DNA of 64,000 nucleotides, from positions 62,001 through 126,000 of the forward strand of contig NZ_JWLI01000004.1 of the NCBI RefSeq assembly GCF_000813965.1, read 5' to 3'. Source of the stretch: Leisingera sp. ANG-M7 (GTDB lineage: Bacteria; Pseudomonadota; Alphaproteobacteria; Rhodobacterales; Rhodobacteraceae). Shown here one piece after another: positions 25,738-34,314 of this stretch. The position numbers and the translations under genes are program-made. Every line of letters starts with the position of its first letter. The first letter of the stretch is position 1. The notes below the pieces were generated by a model that did no database searches, was not told the DNA's origin, and saw nothing but the letters and a program-made list of their open reading frames with translations.

Positions 25738-27114
25738 ATGATCGATCTGTCCAGCATGGTTTCCGAAGGCCGCGCGGTGCCGCTGTATCAGCAGATCGTC
25801 GCGGCGCTGCGGCGCCGGATCAGCGACGGCAGCCTGGAACTGGGCACCCGGCTGCCATCCTCACGGGCGCTGGCGCAGGATCTGGGGGTGGCGCGTTCCA
25901 CCGTGGTGACCGCCTATGACCAGCTGGTGGCCGAAGGGTTTGCGGAACCCCGTCAGGGCGCCGGGATCTTTGTTTGCGACGTGGCGCCGATTTGCCCGCC
26001 TGAGGTTCCCGCAACACCAGTTGCAGCGGTTCCGCCGCCGGCACCTGGCCTGCTGCTGCCCGGCGCGCCGGATCCGGAGGTTTTCCCGGCACGCCCCTGG
26101 GCACGTTGTGTTTCACGTGTGGCAAGAATGGACCCGCTGAGCCTGAGCCACCAGGAGGATGCCTTTGGCGACCCGAAATTGAGGCGGGAGATCGCCGCCT
26201 ATGCGGCACGGTGGCGGGGTATAGACTGCAATGCAGAACAGGTGCTGGTGACCAGCGGTGCGCGCGAGGCGCTGGAACTGGCAATGGAATTTCTTGTGGA
26301 GCGCGAGGACATTGCGCTGGAGGCCCCCGGCTTCACGCCCACCCGGCGGTTTGCGCAGGCACGTGGATGGCCGGTGCAGTGGCTGCGGGCTGGTGCGCGC
26401 GGCGCAGCCGTGCCGCGGCAGATGGCCAAGGTCACGCTGCTGACGCCTTCGCATCAGTTTCCGCTGGGCGGCACCCTGCCGGTGCCGCAGCGGCAGGCTT
26501 TTCTGCAAGCCGCCAGGGCGCGCGGCGGCTGGATCATCGAGGACGATTTCGACAGCGAGTTCCGCTATGGGGGCCAGCCAGTGCCTGCGATGGCCGCCTT
26601 GGACCGCGAGGGGCGCTGCATCTATGTGGGCACGTTTTCCAAGACATTTTCCCACGCGCTGCGGCTGGGCTATGCGATCCTGCCGCCAGCGCTGGTGCCG
26701 CGGCTCCGGGCGCAGTTCATCCATCCTAGTGCAGGTGCCGCCATCACGGCGCAGCGGCCGCTAGCGGAATTCATGGCTTCGGGCCAGTATGACCGCCACA
26801 TCCGCCGCGCTCGCAGGCTCTATGCGGAACGCTATGCCGCAGCGGCTGAGGCGTTGGCGGGCTGGCCGGAGGCGCTGGGGTGTTTTCACCGCCACAACGC
26901 CGGGATGCAGATCGCCTTTCATCTGAAGGGCACGCCGAAGGACACGGAGATTTGCCGCCGCGCAGCCGAGGCAGGATATGGTGTCCGGCCACTGTCTTCG
27001 CACGACCCGGAAGGCGCCGCACAGGGGCTGCTGATCGGGTTCTGCCAGACGCAGGCCAAAGACCTGCCAGTTCAGATTGCCGGGCTGCGCCGGGTTGTGG
27101 AGGCGTGCAGTTAG
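25738..27114 (+). CDS. GntR/MocR-family regulator with aminotransferase domain (PdxR-like)
   Basis: 458 aa: N-terminal GntR winged helix (LYQQIVAALRRRISDGSLELG...LGVARSTVVTAYDQL, residues 15-75) and a fold-type I aminotransferase domain with the PLP lysine in GTFSKTFSH. MocR proteins sense PLP or its adducts and regulate adjacent genes, commonly PdxR controlling pyridoxal synthesis. Here the divergent PPOX-like gene is the obvious target. PLP ligand is inferred. Confidence 0.88.
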   Translation: MIDLSSMVSEGRAVPLYQQIVAALRRRISDGSLELGTRLPSSRALAQDLGVARSTVVTAYDQLVAEGFAEPRQGAGIFVCDVAPICPPEVPATPVAAVPPPAPGLLLPGAPDPEVFPARPWARCVSRVARMDPLSLSHQEDAFGDPKLRREIAAYAARWRGIDCNAEQVLVTSGAREALELAMEFLVEREDIALEAPGFTPTRRFAQARGWPVQWLRAGARGAAVPRQMAKVTLLTPSHQFPLGGTLPVPQRQAFLQAARARGGWIIEDDFDSEFRYGGQPVPAMAALDREGRCIYVGTFSKTFSHALRLGYAILPPALVPRLRAQFIHPSAGAAITAQRPLAEFMASGQYDRHIRRARRLYAERYAAAAEALAGWPEALGCFHRHNAGMQIAFHLKGTPKDTEICRRAAEAGYGVRPLSSHDPEGAAQGLLIGFCQTQAKDLPVQIAGLRRVVEACS

Positions 27115-27132
27115 AGCCGCACCCAAGGAAAA

Positions 27133-27158
27133 GGCCTCCCCGGATGCCCGGGAAGGCC
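27133..27158. terminator. Hairpin between PdxR-like and alanine symporter genes
   Basis: GGCCT-C-CCCGG and CCGGG-A-AGGCC arms with one mismatch and a short ATGC loop, between two convergent stops. No T-run, so strength uncertain. Confidence 0.5.
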
Positions 27159-27191
27159 AGTCTCATTCAGCTTTGATCAGGCCGGGGCCGA

Positions 27192-28736
27192 TCAGCTGTA
27201 CTTCTTGATCTCACCCGATTTCAGGCGCGCCATGTAGCTGTTCAGCTCTTTCTTGACGATCGGCATCAGGAAGTAGAGCGCGATGATGTTGACCACCGCC
27301 ATGGCAAAGATTGCCGCGTCGGAGAAGTCGATCACCGGGCCGAGGTTTGCGGCTGCGCCGATCACCACGAAGATGCAGAAGATCACCTTGAACACCAGTT
27401 CGGTAGTCTGGCCTTCGCCGAACAGGAAGGTCCAGGCCTTGAGGCCGTAGTAGGACCAGCTGATCATGGTGGAGAACGCGAACAGGATCACTGCCAGCGC
27501 CAGCACGTACTGGAACCAGCTGAAGGCCGAGGAGAAGGCTGCCGAGGTCAGCGCCACGCCCTTGTTGCCGTCCACGGTCTGAATGGTGCTTGCGCCTTCG
27601 TCCAGCAGGTAGAGGCCGGTGTTCGGATCCTGGATCAGCTGACCGGTGATGATAATCACCAGCGCGGTCATCGTGCAGATCACCACGGTGTCGATGAAGG
27701 GTTCCAGCAGCGACACAAAGCCTTCGGTGATCGGCTCCTTGGTTTTCACCGCGGAGTGGGCGATCGCTGCAGAGCCAACGCCTGCCTCGTTCGAGAAGGC
27801 CGCGCGTTTGAAGCCCTGGATCAGCGCGCCAACCATGCCGCCGGCAACACCTGCACCGGTGAAAGCGCCTTCGAAGATCTGGCCGAATGCCCAGCCGATC
27901 TTGTCAGCGTTCATCGCCAGAATGACAAGCGCCGCTGCCACATACATAACGCCCATGAACGGCACGACTTTTTCGGTCACGCGGGCAATCGACTTGAGGC
28001 CACCCACGATCACGGCAAACACCACCGCAGCAAAGACAACGCCGGTGATCCAGCCGGGATAATCGCCGACAACACCGGAGATCTGCGCGTGCGCCTGGTT
28101 GGCCTGGAACATGTTGCCACCGCCAAAGGCGCCGAGGATACAGAACACCGAGAACAGCACCGCCAGGAACTTGCCCATCGGCAGGCCGCGTTCGGCAAAG
28201 CCCTTGGTCATGTAATACATCGGGCCGCCGGAGACGTGGCCGTCTTCGAACTCATTGCGGTATTTCACGCCCAGGGTGCATTCGGTGAACTTCGACGCCA
28301 TTCCCATCAGGCCGGCCAGAATCATCCAGAAGGTTGCACCGGGGCCGCCAATACCGACCGCCACCGCAACGCCGGCGATATTGCCGAGGCCGACGGTGCC
28401 CGACAGCGCGGTCGCCAGCGCCTGGAAGTGGCTGACCTCACCCGCGTCGTTGGGGTCGGAGTAGTCGCCTTTGACCAGCGAAATCGAGTGCGGGAAGGCA
28501 CGGAACTGGATCAGGCCGAAGTACAGTGTGAACACGGTGGCCGCGATAACCAGCCAAGCCACGATCCAGGGGAAGCTGGTGCCGGGGAACGGGCTGAAGA
28601 TCAGGTTGACGAACCAGCCGGTGGAGCTGGCAAACAGCTCATTGACGCGTTCGTCGACGGATTGTGCCATCGCCGGGGCGGTTGCCGCCAGCAGCAGCGG
28701 CGCAGACAGGGCTGCCGCCTTTATTGATTTCCTCAT
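27192..28736 (-). CDS. Alanine/glycine:cation symporter (AGCS family)
   Basis: 514-aa inner-membrane sodium-coupled amino-acid transporter with about eleven helices and the AGCS segments GTVGLGNIAGVAVAVGIGGPGATFWM and NEAGVGSAAIAHSA. An N-terminal signal-like helix ends AMAQ. D/L-alanine or glycine uptake is the family function. It follows the universal stress gene by 21 bases on the same strand, so the two are probably one transcript. Confidence 0.9.
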   Translation of the reverse strand: MRKSIKAAALSAPLLLAATAPAMAQSVDERVNELFASSTGWFVNLIFSPFPGTSFPWIVAWLVIAATVFTLYFGLIQFRAFPHSISLVKGDYSDPNDAGEVSHFQALATALSGTVGLGNIAGVAVAVGIGGPGATFWMILAGLMGMASKFTECTLGVKYRNEFEDGHVSGGPMYYMTKGFAERGLPMGKFLAVLFSVFCILGAFGGGNMFQANQAHAQISGVVGDYPGWITGVVFAAVVFAVIVGGLKSIARVTEKVVPFMGVMYVAAALVILAMNADKIGWAFGQIFEGAFTGAGVAGGMVGALIQGFKRAAFSNEAGVGSAAIAHSAVKTKEPITEGFVSLLEPFIDTVVICTMTALVIIITGQLIQDPNTGLYLLDEGASTIQTVDGNKGVALTSAAFSSAFSWFQYVLALAVILFAFSTMISWSYYGLKAWTFLFGEGQTTELVFKVIFCIFVVIGAAANLGPVIDFSDAAIFAMAVVNIIALYFLMPIVKKELNSYMARLKSGEIKKYS

Positions 28737-28757
28737 GACTGTCCTCTGAGTTTTTCT

Positions 28758-29192
28758 TTAGGGAACGATGGTGACCGGAACCGGAGCCGCCTGGGCCAGG
28801 CTGCCTGCGACAGAGCCGAACAGCCGCGAAGACAGTGCCGAATGGCCGGTGCGACCGATGATCAGATGGCTGGCGCCACTCTTCTTGATCACATCAATAA
28901 GGGTTTCCGCGATATGGCCGTATTTTAGTTCAGTCGAGACGGTGACACCGTCGTCTTCAAGGCTCTTGCGCACCGGTGCCAGCAAGGCGTCCTCTGCACG
29001 CTTCAGTTCTTCCTCGCGGCGCTTGTGGCGCTGCTCGATCTCCTCAGGCGTGAGGAAAGAATAGGGAGACCATTCCAGCACATGCGCGATCACCAGCTCT
29101 GCCCCTTGCGCTTTGGCAAGGCTGACGGCAAAAGCAAGCGCCGATTTGGCGGCCTCGCTGTCGTCATATCCAAGGACAATTTTATTCGACAC
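28758..29192 (-). CDS. Universal stress protein (UspA)
   Basis: 144-aa ATP-binding stress protein; nucleotide motif GRTGHSALSSRLFGSVA at the C-terminal strand end and the N-terminal KIVLGYDDSEAAKSAL strand. It is the first gene of the uspA-symporter pair. Association of Usp domains with transporters suggests modulation of the symporter. Confidence 0.93.
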   Translation of the reverse strand: MSNKIVLGYDDSEAAKSALAFAVSLAKAQGAELVIAHVLEWSPYSFLTPEEIEQRHKRREEELKRAEDALLAPVRKSLEDDGVTVSTELKYGHIAETLIDVIKKSGASHLIIGRTGHSALSSRLFGSVAGSLAQAAPVPVTIVP

Positions 29193-29507
29193 GTTTTCCT
29201 CCTATCGATGGCGCATTCCTCTACGGGAGCGCCGGATCCGGGGTGTCAACGCCGGAAAAGCCGCCAGCGCAAGACCCATTGCCGTTCCCGCCTCATAAAA
29301 AAGGCGCAGTGCGGACAAACTGCCGCATTGAAACTGCGGCAGGTCCTTACTTATATTATATGCCTTTTTCAATATTGTCTTGCACTTACCGCATACACCC
29401 GCATACAGCGCCGCCAGCACGGTGCCGTGCCCGGGCAGCAACGTCCGAATTCCCGGCGGGCAGAATCCCCCTTTCCATTCGGTGCCGCCTCTGTATAAAT
29501 CCCTGCC
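29193..29507. other. Divergent gap: usp promoter side and leuA promoter side
   Basis: No gene seen. It holds a perfect hairpin (CTGCCGCA at 29320-29327 with TGCGGCAG at 29335-29342), an AT-rich block TTATATTATATG near 29352, and a TATAAAT near 29493 that could be the leuA -10 element. These are eye-based calls. Confidence 0.45.
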
Positions 29508-29594
29508 ATGACCATTTGCGCAGATATCACTATTGCCGCCACCGCCACCCGCGGTGCAGCTCTGCGCGCCCTACTGATCCTAGCCCGCCTCTGA
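29508..29594 (+). CDS. leuA leader peptide (leucine-rich attenuation peptide)
   Basis: 28-codon frame whose last third reads ALRALLILARL, with five Leu codons (CTG, CTA, CTG, CTA, CTC) in ten codons and Ile present. CTA is rare in this genome, which fits a ribosome-stalling sensor of Leu-tRNA. It ends inside the left arm of a perfect 10-bp stem 103 bases before leuA. Leader peptides of this type are established before leuA/ilv operons in proteobacteria; this assignment is from the local sequence. Confidence 0.75.
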   Translation: MTICADITIAATATRGAALRALLILARL

Positions 29595-29641
29595 GCGTGC
29601 CCTTCCGGCGCGCCCGCTCAGAGGATTGCCGCACGCGCGCC
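29588..29641 (+). promoter_or_regulatory. leuA attenuator: mutually exclusive RNA stems
   Basis: CCTCTGAGCG (29588-29597, containing the leader stop) pairs with CGCTCAGAGG (29615-29624). Alternatively GGCGCGC (29608-29614), inside that loop, pairs with GCGCGCC (29635-29641). The two folds compete. A weak GCCCT/AGGGC hairpin at 29658-29670 follows. No T-run is seen, so control could be at translation rather than termination. Confidence 0.6.
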
Positions 29642-29696
29642 ATCGAAGGCTATGAATGCCCTGGAAGGGCCTAGGACAGAGACAAGAGATACCATC

Positions 29697-31283
29697 ATGA
29701 CAAACGCATCCCCGATTTCCGGCGACAAATCCCGTGTATTGATTTTCGACACGACCCTGCGCGACGGCGAACAGAGCCCCGGCGCCACCATGACCCATGA
29801 CGAGAAGCTGGAGATCGCCGAGCTTCTGGACGAAATGGGCGTGGACATCATCGAGGCCGGCTTCCCGATTGCCTCTGAAGGCGACTTTGCCGCGGTGTCC
29901 GAAATTGCCGAACGCTCCAAGAACGCGATGATCTGCGGCTTGGCGCGCGCCAATTTCAAGGACATCGACCGCTGCGCCGAAGCGGTGCGCAAAGCCGCGC
30001 AGCCGCGCATCCACACCTTTATCGGCACCTCGCCGCTGCACCGCGCCATCCCGAACCTCACAATGGATGAGATGGCCGACAAGATCCACGAAACCGTGAC
30101 CCACGCCCGCAACCTGGTGGAAAACGTGCAGTGGTCGCCGATGGATGCGACCCGGACCGAGTGGGATTACCTGTGCCGGGTGATCGAGATCGCCATCAAG
30201 GCCGGGGCCACCACCATCAACATCCCTGATACCGTGGGCTACACCGCACCCGCGGAAAGCGCCGACCTGATCAAGCGGCTGATCGAGACCGTGCCAGGGG
30301 CTGATGAGGTGGTCTTTGCCACCCATTGCCACAACGATCTGGGCATGGCGACCGCCAACGCCCTGGCCGCAGTTGCGGGTGGTGCGCGCCAGATCGAATG
30401 CACCATCAACGGCCTCGGCGAGCGGGCGGGCAACACCGCGCTGGAAGAGGTGGTGATGGCGCTGAAAACGCGCAATGACATCATGCCCTGGTCGACCGGC
30501 ATTGACACCACCAAGATCATGCATGTCTCGCGCCGGGTCTCGACCGTCTCGGGCTTTGTGGTGCAGCCGAACAAAGCAATTGTCGGCAAGAATGCCTTTG
30601 CCCATGAAAGCGGAATCCACCAGGACGGCATGCTGAAGAACCGCGAGAACTTCGAGATCATGCGGCCCGAGGACATCGGCCTCTCCGGCACCTCGCTGCC
30701 CTTGGGCAAACACTCCGGCCGTGCGGCGCTGCGCGACAAGCTCGAGCACCTCGGCTATGACGTGGGCGACAACCAGCTGAAGGACGTCTTTGTCCGCTTC
30801 AAGGAACTGGCCGACCGCAAGAAGGAAGTGTTCGACGACGATCTCATCGCACTGATGCGCATTGGCACCGACGCGGAGAACGACCACCTTAAAATCGTGT
30901 CGATGAAGGTGGTCTGCGGCACCGGCGGCCCCGCGGAATCCACCGTCGAGATGGAGATCGACGGCAAGGACGTGACCGAAACCGCCGAGGGCGACGGCCC
31001 GGTGGATGCGACCTTCAAGGCGATCCGCATGATCTATCCGAACACCGCCCGGCTGCAGCTCTACCAGGTTCATGCGGTCACCGAGGGCACCGACGCACAG
31101 GCAACCGTCTCCGTGCGGCTGGAAGAGGACGGCAATATCGCCACCGGCGAAAGCGCCAACACCGATACGGTTGTGGCGTCGGCCAAGGCCTATGTGAACG
31201 CGCTGAACCGCCTGATCGTGCGCCGCGGCCGGGTTGGCGAAGGCGCGGACACCAAGGAGATTTCCTACAAGGATCTCGCCTGA
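29697..31283 (+). CDS. leuA: 2-isopropylmalate synthase
   Basis: First committed step of leucine synthesis, condensing acetyl-CoA with 2-oxoisovalerate. 528 aa; DRE-TIM barrel with catalytic FDTTLRDGEQSPG, metal HCHND, and GxGERAGN; the C-terminal LeuA dimer/allosteric domain follows (about 395-520). Start 29697 sits 102 bases past the leader peptide; the in-frame ATG at 29652 lies closer to the attenuator and was rejected. Allosteric leucine feedback plus the leader make expression leucine-sensitive. Confidence 0.95.
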   Translation: MTNASPISGDKSRVLIFDTTLRDGEQSPGATMTHDEKLEIAELLDEMGVDIIEAGFPIASEGDFAAVSEIAERSKNAMICGLARANFKDIDRCAEAVRKAAQPRIHTFIGTSPLHRAIPNLTMDEMADKIHETVTHARNLVENVQWSPMDATRTEWDYLCRVIEIAIKAGATTINIPDTVGYTAPAESADLIKRLIETVPGADEVVFATHCHNDLGMATANALAAVAGGARQIECTINGLGERAGNTALEEVVMALKTRNDIMPWSTGIDTTKIMHVSRRVSTVSGFVVQPNKAIVGKNAFAHESGIHQDGMLKNRENFEIMRPEDIGLSGTSLPLGKHSGRAALRDKLEHLGYDVGDNQLKDVFVRFKELADRKKEVFDDDLIALMRIGTDAENDHLKIVSMKVVCGTGGPAESTVEMEIDGKDVTETAEGDGPVDATFKAIRMIYPNTARLQLYQVHAVTEGTDAQATVSVRLEEDGNIATGESANTDTVVASAKAYVNALNRLIVRRGRVGEGADTKEISYKDLA

Positions 31284-31303
31284 GCCAGGATCCATTGAAA
31301 GAG

Positions 31304-31332
31304 AAAGGGCGCCCGCTGCGGCGCCCTTTTTT
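31304..31332 (+). terminator. Terminator of leuA
   Basis: AAAGGGCGCC (31304-31313) pairs with GGCGCCCTTT (31320-31329) then TTT. It ends the leuA transcript and is immediately before the stop of the convergent cyclase gene. Confidence 0.9.
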
Positions 31333-31340
31333 GTTGAGAC

Positions 31341-33086
31341 CTAGTTCAGCCCGGCCCTGTGCAGCCCTTCGGTGAAATGCTGTTTGTCTTCGCTGCGGCC
31401 GTAATGCAGTCCGGCCAGCAGCCCTTCTGCTGTGGCGTCCGGCTGCATCACCCGGATTTGCGCCACACACTCCTGCGCCTGCTGAGTGCTGTCCAGCCAG
31501 CTGTGGCACGCCGCCACCAGTCCTGTCTGCACCGCGTCCAGCGCAGGCAAGCGTTTGAAATCCGTCAGCGCCTCCTCATAAAGGCGGGCGGTGAAATGCG
31601 CCTTGCCCAGATGGCTCCAGAACCGGACCGGGAAGTGCGGGTTGAGGCGCATCGCCTTCTGGATCCATTCCGCGCCCTCCTCCGGCCTGCCTTGCCAGGT
31701 CAGAAGCTCCCCCATCTGCACCACAACCAGATCATAGTTCGGGTTCAGGGACAGGGCGCGTTCCTGATGGTACTGCGCCTGGTCCAGGTCCTCTTGCAGG
31801 ATGGACACCGCCGCCATCAGCCGGTGCACGTCCGCATCATTGTCATCCATCGACGCGGCTTTCTGAATCGCCTCCAGCGCAAGCTGCAGCATCGCCTCTG
31901 GATCGTCGCACCAGCCATACCCCCAGGCCTGACCGCGGATGCAACCGCGCCAGGCGTGCGCATGGGCAAATTCCGGGTCCAGCTCCACCGCGCGGTCGAT
32001 CAGTTCCATCGCCTTTACATTGTTTTCCGCCGTGCTGCGGTGATGCAGCACCTTCGCCGCCAGCACGCATTCATAGGCCGCCAGGCTTGCGGGCTTCTTG
32101 CGCGAGACTTCATCCTGCTGCGCCGCCTCAATCCGCCCGGGAAGGGTTGCAACAATCGCCGATGTCACCTCATCTTGAATCTCAAAGATATCATCCAGTG
32201 TGCGGTCGTATTTCTCCGCCCAGATATGAGAGTCATTGCAGCTGTCGATCAGCTGCACGGTGATCCGCACCCGGTTGCCCCCCTTACGCACACTGCCTTC
32301 GACGATGTAGCGAGCACCGAGTTTCTCCGCCACTTCACGGATGTTCACCGCCTGCCCCTTGTAGACAAAGGTCGAATTGCGGGAGATCACAAACAGCTCA
32401 TGGCGGCGGCTGAGCTCTGTCAGGATGTCCTCTGTCAGCCCGTCAACAAAGAACTCCTGCTCCGGGTCCCCGCTCATATTGGCGAAGGGCAGCACCGCTA
32501 TGGAAGGTTTGACTACGGTAACCGGCTCAGCCGTATTGTGATCCGGGTCCGGCGCGGCACCGACGGCGTCGTTCTCCAGCAGAAGCCGGTAGACCTGCAC
32601 CGGTTCCGCGATGTTTTTCAGCTGCTGCGGCCCCAGATCCTCGAACTGCAAGCTGCCCATCCGCCGGACCTGATCAAAAACCGCGGCAGAGATACAGACA
32701 TCCCCGGTACCTGCAAATTGCTCCAGCCGGGCTGCCACGTTGACGCCGCTGCCGTAAATGTCGCCGTCATCAAAAATGATATCGCCAAGGTTCACGCCGA
32801 TCCGGAACTGGATGCGTTTGTCTGGCACCACATCGGCGTTGCGGCGGCGCATCCGGTCCTGCACCTCGGCAGCGCAGGCTACGGCATCGCAGACGCTGGG
32901 GAATTCCACCAGCATCCCGTCGCCAGTGGTCTTGATGATGGAGCCGCGGTTCTTGGAGATCGCAGGGTCGATCAGTTCGATCCGGTGGGTGCGCAAACGG
33001 GCCAGCGTACCCTGCTCATCCACGTCCATCAGACGGCTGTAGCCAACCATATCTGCCGCCAGCACGGCGGCCAGCCTGCGTTCCAT
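31341..33086 (-). CDS. Class III adenylate/guanylate cyclase domain - TolB-like - TPR protein
   Basis: 581-aa protein. Residues 1-170 are a class III nucleotide cyclase domain (metal Asp in LAADMVGYSRLM and TTGDGMLVEF; the GVNLGDII and SGVNVAARLE blocks). Residues about 195-310 resemble the FlgO/TolB-like domain (SIAVLPFANMSGDPEQEFFVDGLTEDI). The rest contains TPR-like helices (LDRAVELDPEFAHAHAWRG; HQERALSLNPNYD). No TM segment, so cytosolic. This architecture is frequent in Rhizobiales/Rhodobacterales and its ligand is unknown. Confidence 0.88.
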   Translation of the reverse strand: MERRLAAVLAADMVGYSRLMDVDEQGTLARLRTHRIELIDPAISKNRGSIIKTTGDGMLVEFPSVCDAVACAAEVQDRMRRRNADVVPDKRIQFRIGVNLGDIIFDDGDIYGSGVNVAARLEQFAGTGDVCISAAVFDQVRRMGSLQFEDLGPQQLKNIAEPVQVYRLLLENDAVGAAPDPDHNTAEPVTVVKPSIAVLPFANMSGDPEQEFFVDGLTEDILTELSRRHELFVISRNSTFVYKGQAVNIREVAEKLGARYIVEGSVRKGGNRVRITVQLIDSCNDSHIWAEKYDRTLDDIFEIQDEVTSAIVATLPGRIEAAQQDEVSRKKPASLAAYECVLAAKVLHHRSTAENNVKAMELIDRAVELDPEFAHAHAWRGCIRGQAWGYGWCDDPEAMLQLALEAIQKAASMDDNDADVHRLMAAVSILQEDLDQAQYHQERALSLNPNYDLVVVQMGELLTWQGRPEEGAEWIQKAMRLNPHFPVRFWSHLGKAHFTARLYEEALTDFKRLPALDAVQTGLVAACHSWLDSTQQAQECVAQIRVMQPDATAEGLLAGLHYGRSEDKQHFTEGLHRAGLN

Positions 33087-33411
33087 CTGGCGCCCTCCCT
33101 GCTGAGAAGCGTAGCGGGAAAGCGCTGGATATCAAAACCTATTAGAAACTCAACCGCGCAGGATCCGAGCTGCCAGCGCTGGCGATGGAGGCGGAGCACG
33201 CCGAGCAGCACTTGCAGCTGGCACCAGAAACCGCGGTGCTGGCAGAGGAGATGGCGCAGATCGTTCTGGAAACCATCCGCCGGTTCGCCCCGGCCGCAGG
33301 CCAGTTAGAAGCGCGCGACGTCATCGCCAAAGGTATGATCAACGCTGCTGCATTAGCCGACGAGGCTGGCGGCGCAGCACTGATTGCGCGAGTGGAACGC
33401 GCGATCCGGGG
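33087..33411. other. Gap between cyclase gene and rlmJ with one possible small ORF
   Basis: The cyclase start and the rlmJ stop leave about 325 bases. Apart from the small frame at 33185 and the likely cyclase promoter near 33100-33180, I see nothing. Confidence 0.4.
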
Positions 33412-33475
33412 TTACTTGCGCGAAACCGCATCGAACAGCGCCGAAATCTGTGCGGCTTCCTCTGCCGCGCCGTAG
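33185..33475 (+). CDS. Possible small helical protein, 96 aa
   Basis: Frame from ATG 33185 to TAG 33475. The product reads as one amphipathic, Glu/Ala-rich helical protein (HLQLAPETAVLAEEMAQIVL, then ARVERAIRGYL) with no membrane segment and no recognised family. Its last 64 bases are antisense to the 3' end of rlmJ. Ribosome-binding site is weak. Conservation is needed to accept it. Confidence 0.35.
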   Translation: MEAEHAEQHLQLAPETAVLAEEMAQIVLETIRRFAPAAGQLEARDVIAKGMINAAALADEAGGAALIARVERAIRGYLRETASNSAEICAASSAAP

Positions 33476-34206
33476 GGCGCGTTGACCACGAACATGCCGC
33501 TGCCGACCATCCGGTGACCTTCGCGCACCGGCGGAAAGGTCACCTCGTGGCGCAGCGCATCTGGCAGCCCTTGCGCCTCCAGCACCATCAGCATCTGTTT
33601 GTGGCTGCCGTCCCTCAGGATCGGGTACCACAGCGCAATGACGCCGACGTTCCACTTTTTGTGCAGCAGGCCGATGATGCCGGGGATGCGGGCATAGTCG
33701 GATTTGATCTCGTAGCTGGGATCGATCAGCAGCAGGCCGCGGCGTGGTGTTGGCGGCGCCAGCGACAAGGCGAGTTCAAACCCGTCTTGCTGGTGCACCT
33801 TGGCCCTCCAGGGCCTCAGCGCGGCGCGCAGGGCGGCGTTTTCCTGAGGGTGCAACTCGGCAAAATGCAGCGTGTCGCCGACGCGCAGCAGTGAGGCTGC
33901 GATCAGCGGTGATCCGGGATAGGCGGCCGCGCCATGCGCCTTGCGGGTCTCCGACAGCGCGCGGTGCAGCGGATGATCTGCCGCCAGCCCCTGCTTTGCC
34001 AGCACCTTGGTGATGCCCTGCTCCGCCTCGCCTGTCTTCACGGCCTCGGGCGCATCCAGCTGATAGAGACCCCGGCCCGCGTGGGTCTCTATATAGCTGA
34101 CCGGTTTGTCCTTGCGGGTGAGATAAGCCAGCATCCAGGCAAGCAGCGCGTGCTTCTGGACATCGGCCAGGTTCCCGGCGTGGTAGATGTGCTGATATGA
34201 GAGCAT
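33412..34206 (-). CDS. rlmJ: 23S rRNA (adenine(2030)-N6)-methyltransferase
   Basis: 264-aa SAM-dependent N6-adenine methyltransferase modifying A2030 in 23S rRNA. Starts MLSYQHIYHAGNLADVQKHA, the RlmJ signature, and has the catalytic DPPY-type motif as DPSYE. Length matches the family. No operon partner. Confidence 0.93.
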   Translation of the reverse strand: MLSYQHIYHAGNLADVQKHALLAWMLAYLTRKDKPVSYIETHAGRGLYQLDAPEAVKTGEAEQGITKVLAKQGLAADHPLHRALSETRKAHGAAAYPGSPLIAASLLRVGDTLHFAELHPQENAALRAALRPWRAKVHQQDGFELALSLAPPTPRRGLLLIDPSYEIKSDYARIPGIIGLLHKKWNVGVIALWYPILRDGSHKQMLMVLEAQGLPDALRHEVTFPPVREGHRMVGSGMFVVNAPYGAAEEAAQISALFDAVSRK

Positions 34207-34314
34207 GAGCCCCCTCTAGCCGCTATTTTCAAAGGGCGGAAGAGGCCGCGTACGCTGGATAAACGGAATCTCAACCCCGCTGCGGCAGACTGCATCCCGA
34301 CAAGATACCGCAGA

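Noticed and set aside
29580-31295. 571-aa open frame antisense to leuA
   Set aside because: Shadow of leuA; no ribosome-binding site or recognisable family, and leuA is certain.
31359-33308. 649-aa open frame antisense to the cyclase gene
   Set aside because: Mirror frame of the cyclase/TPR gene; its composition is that of a shadow frame.
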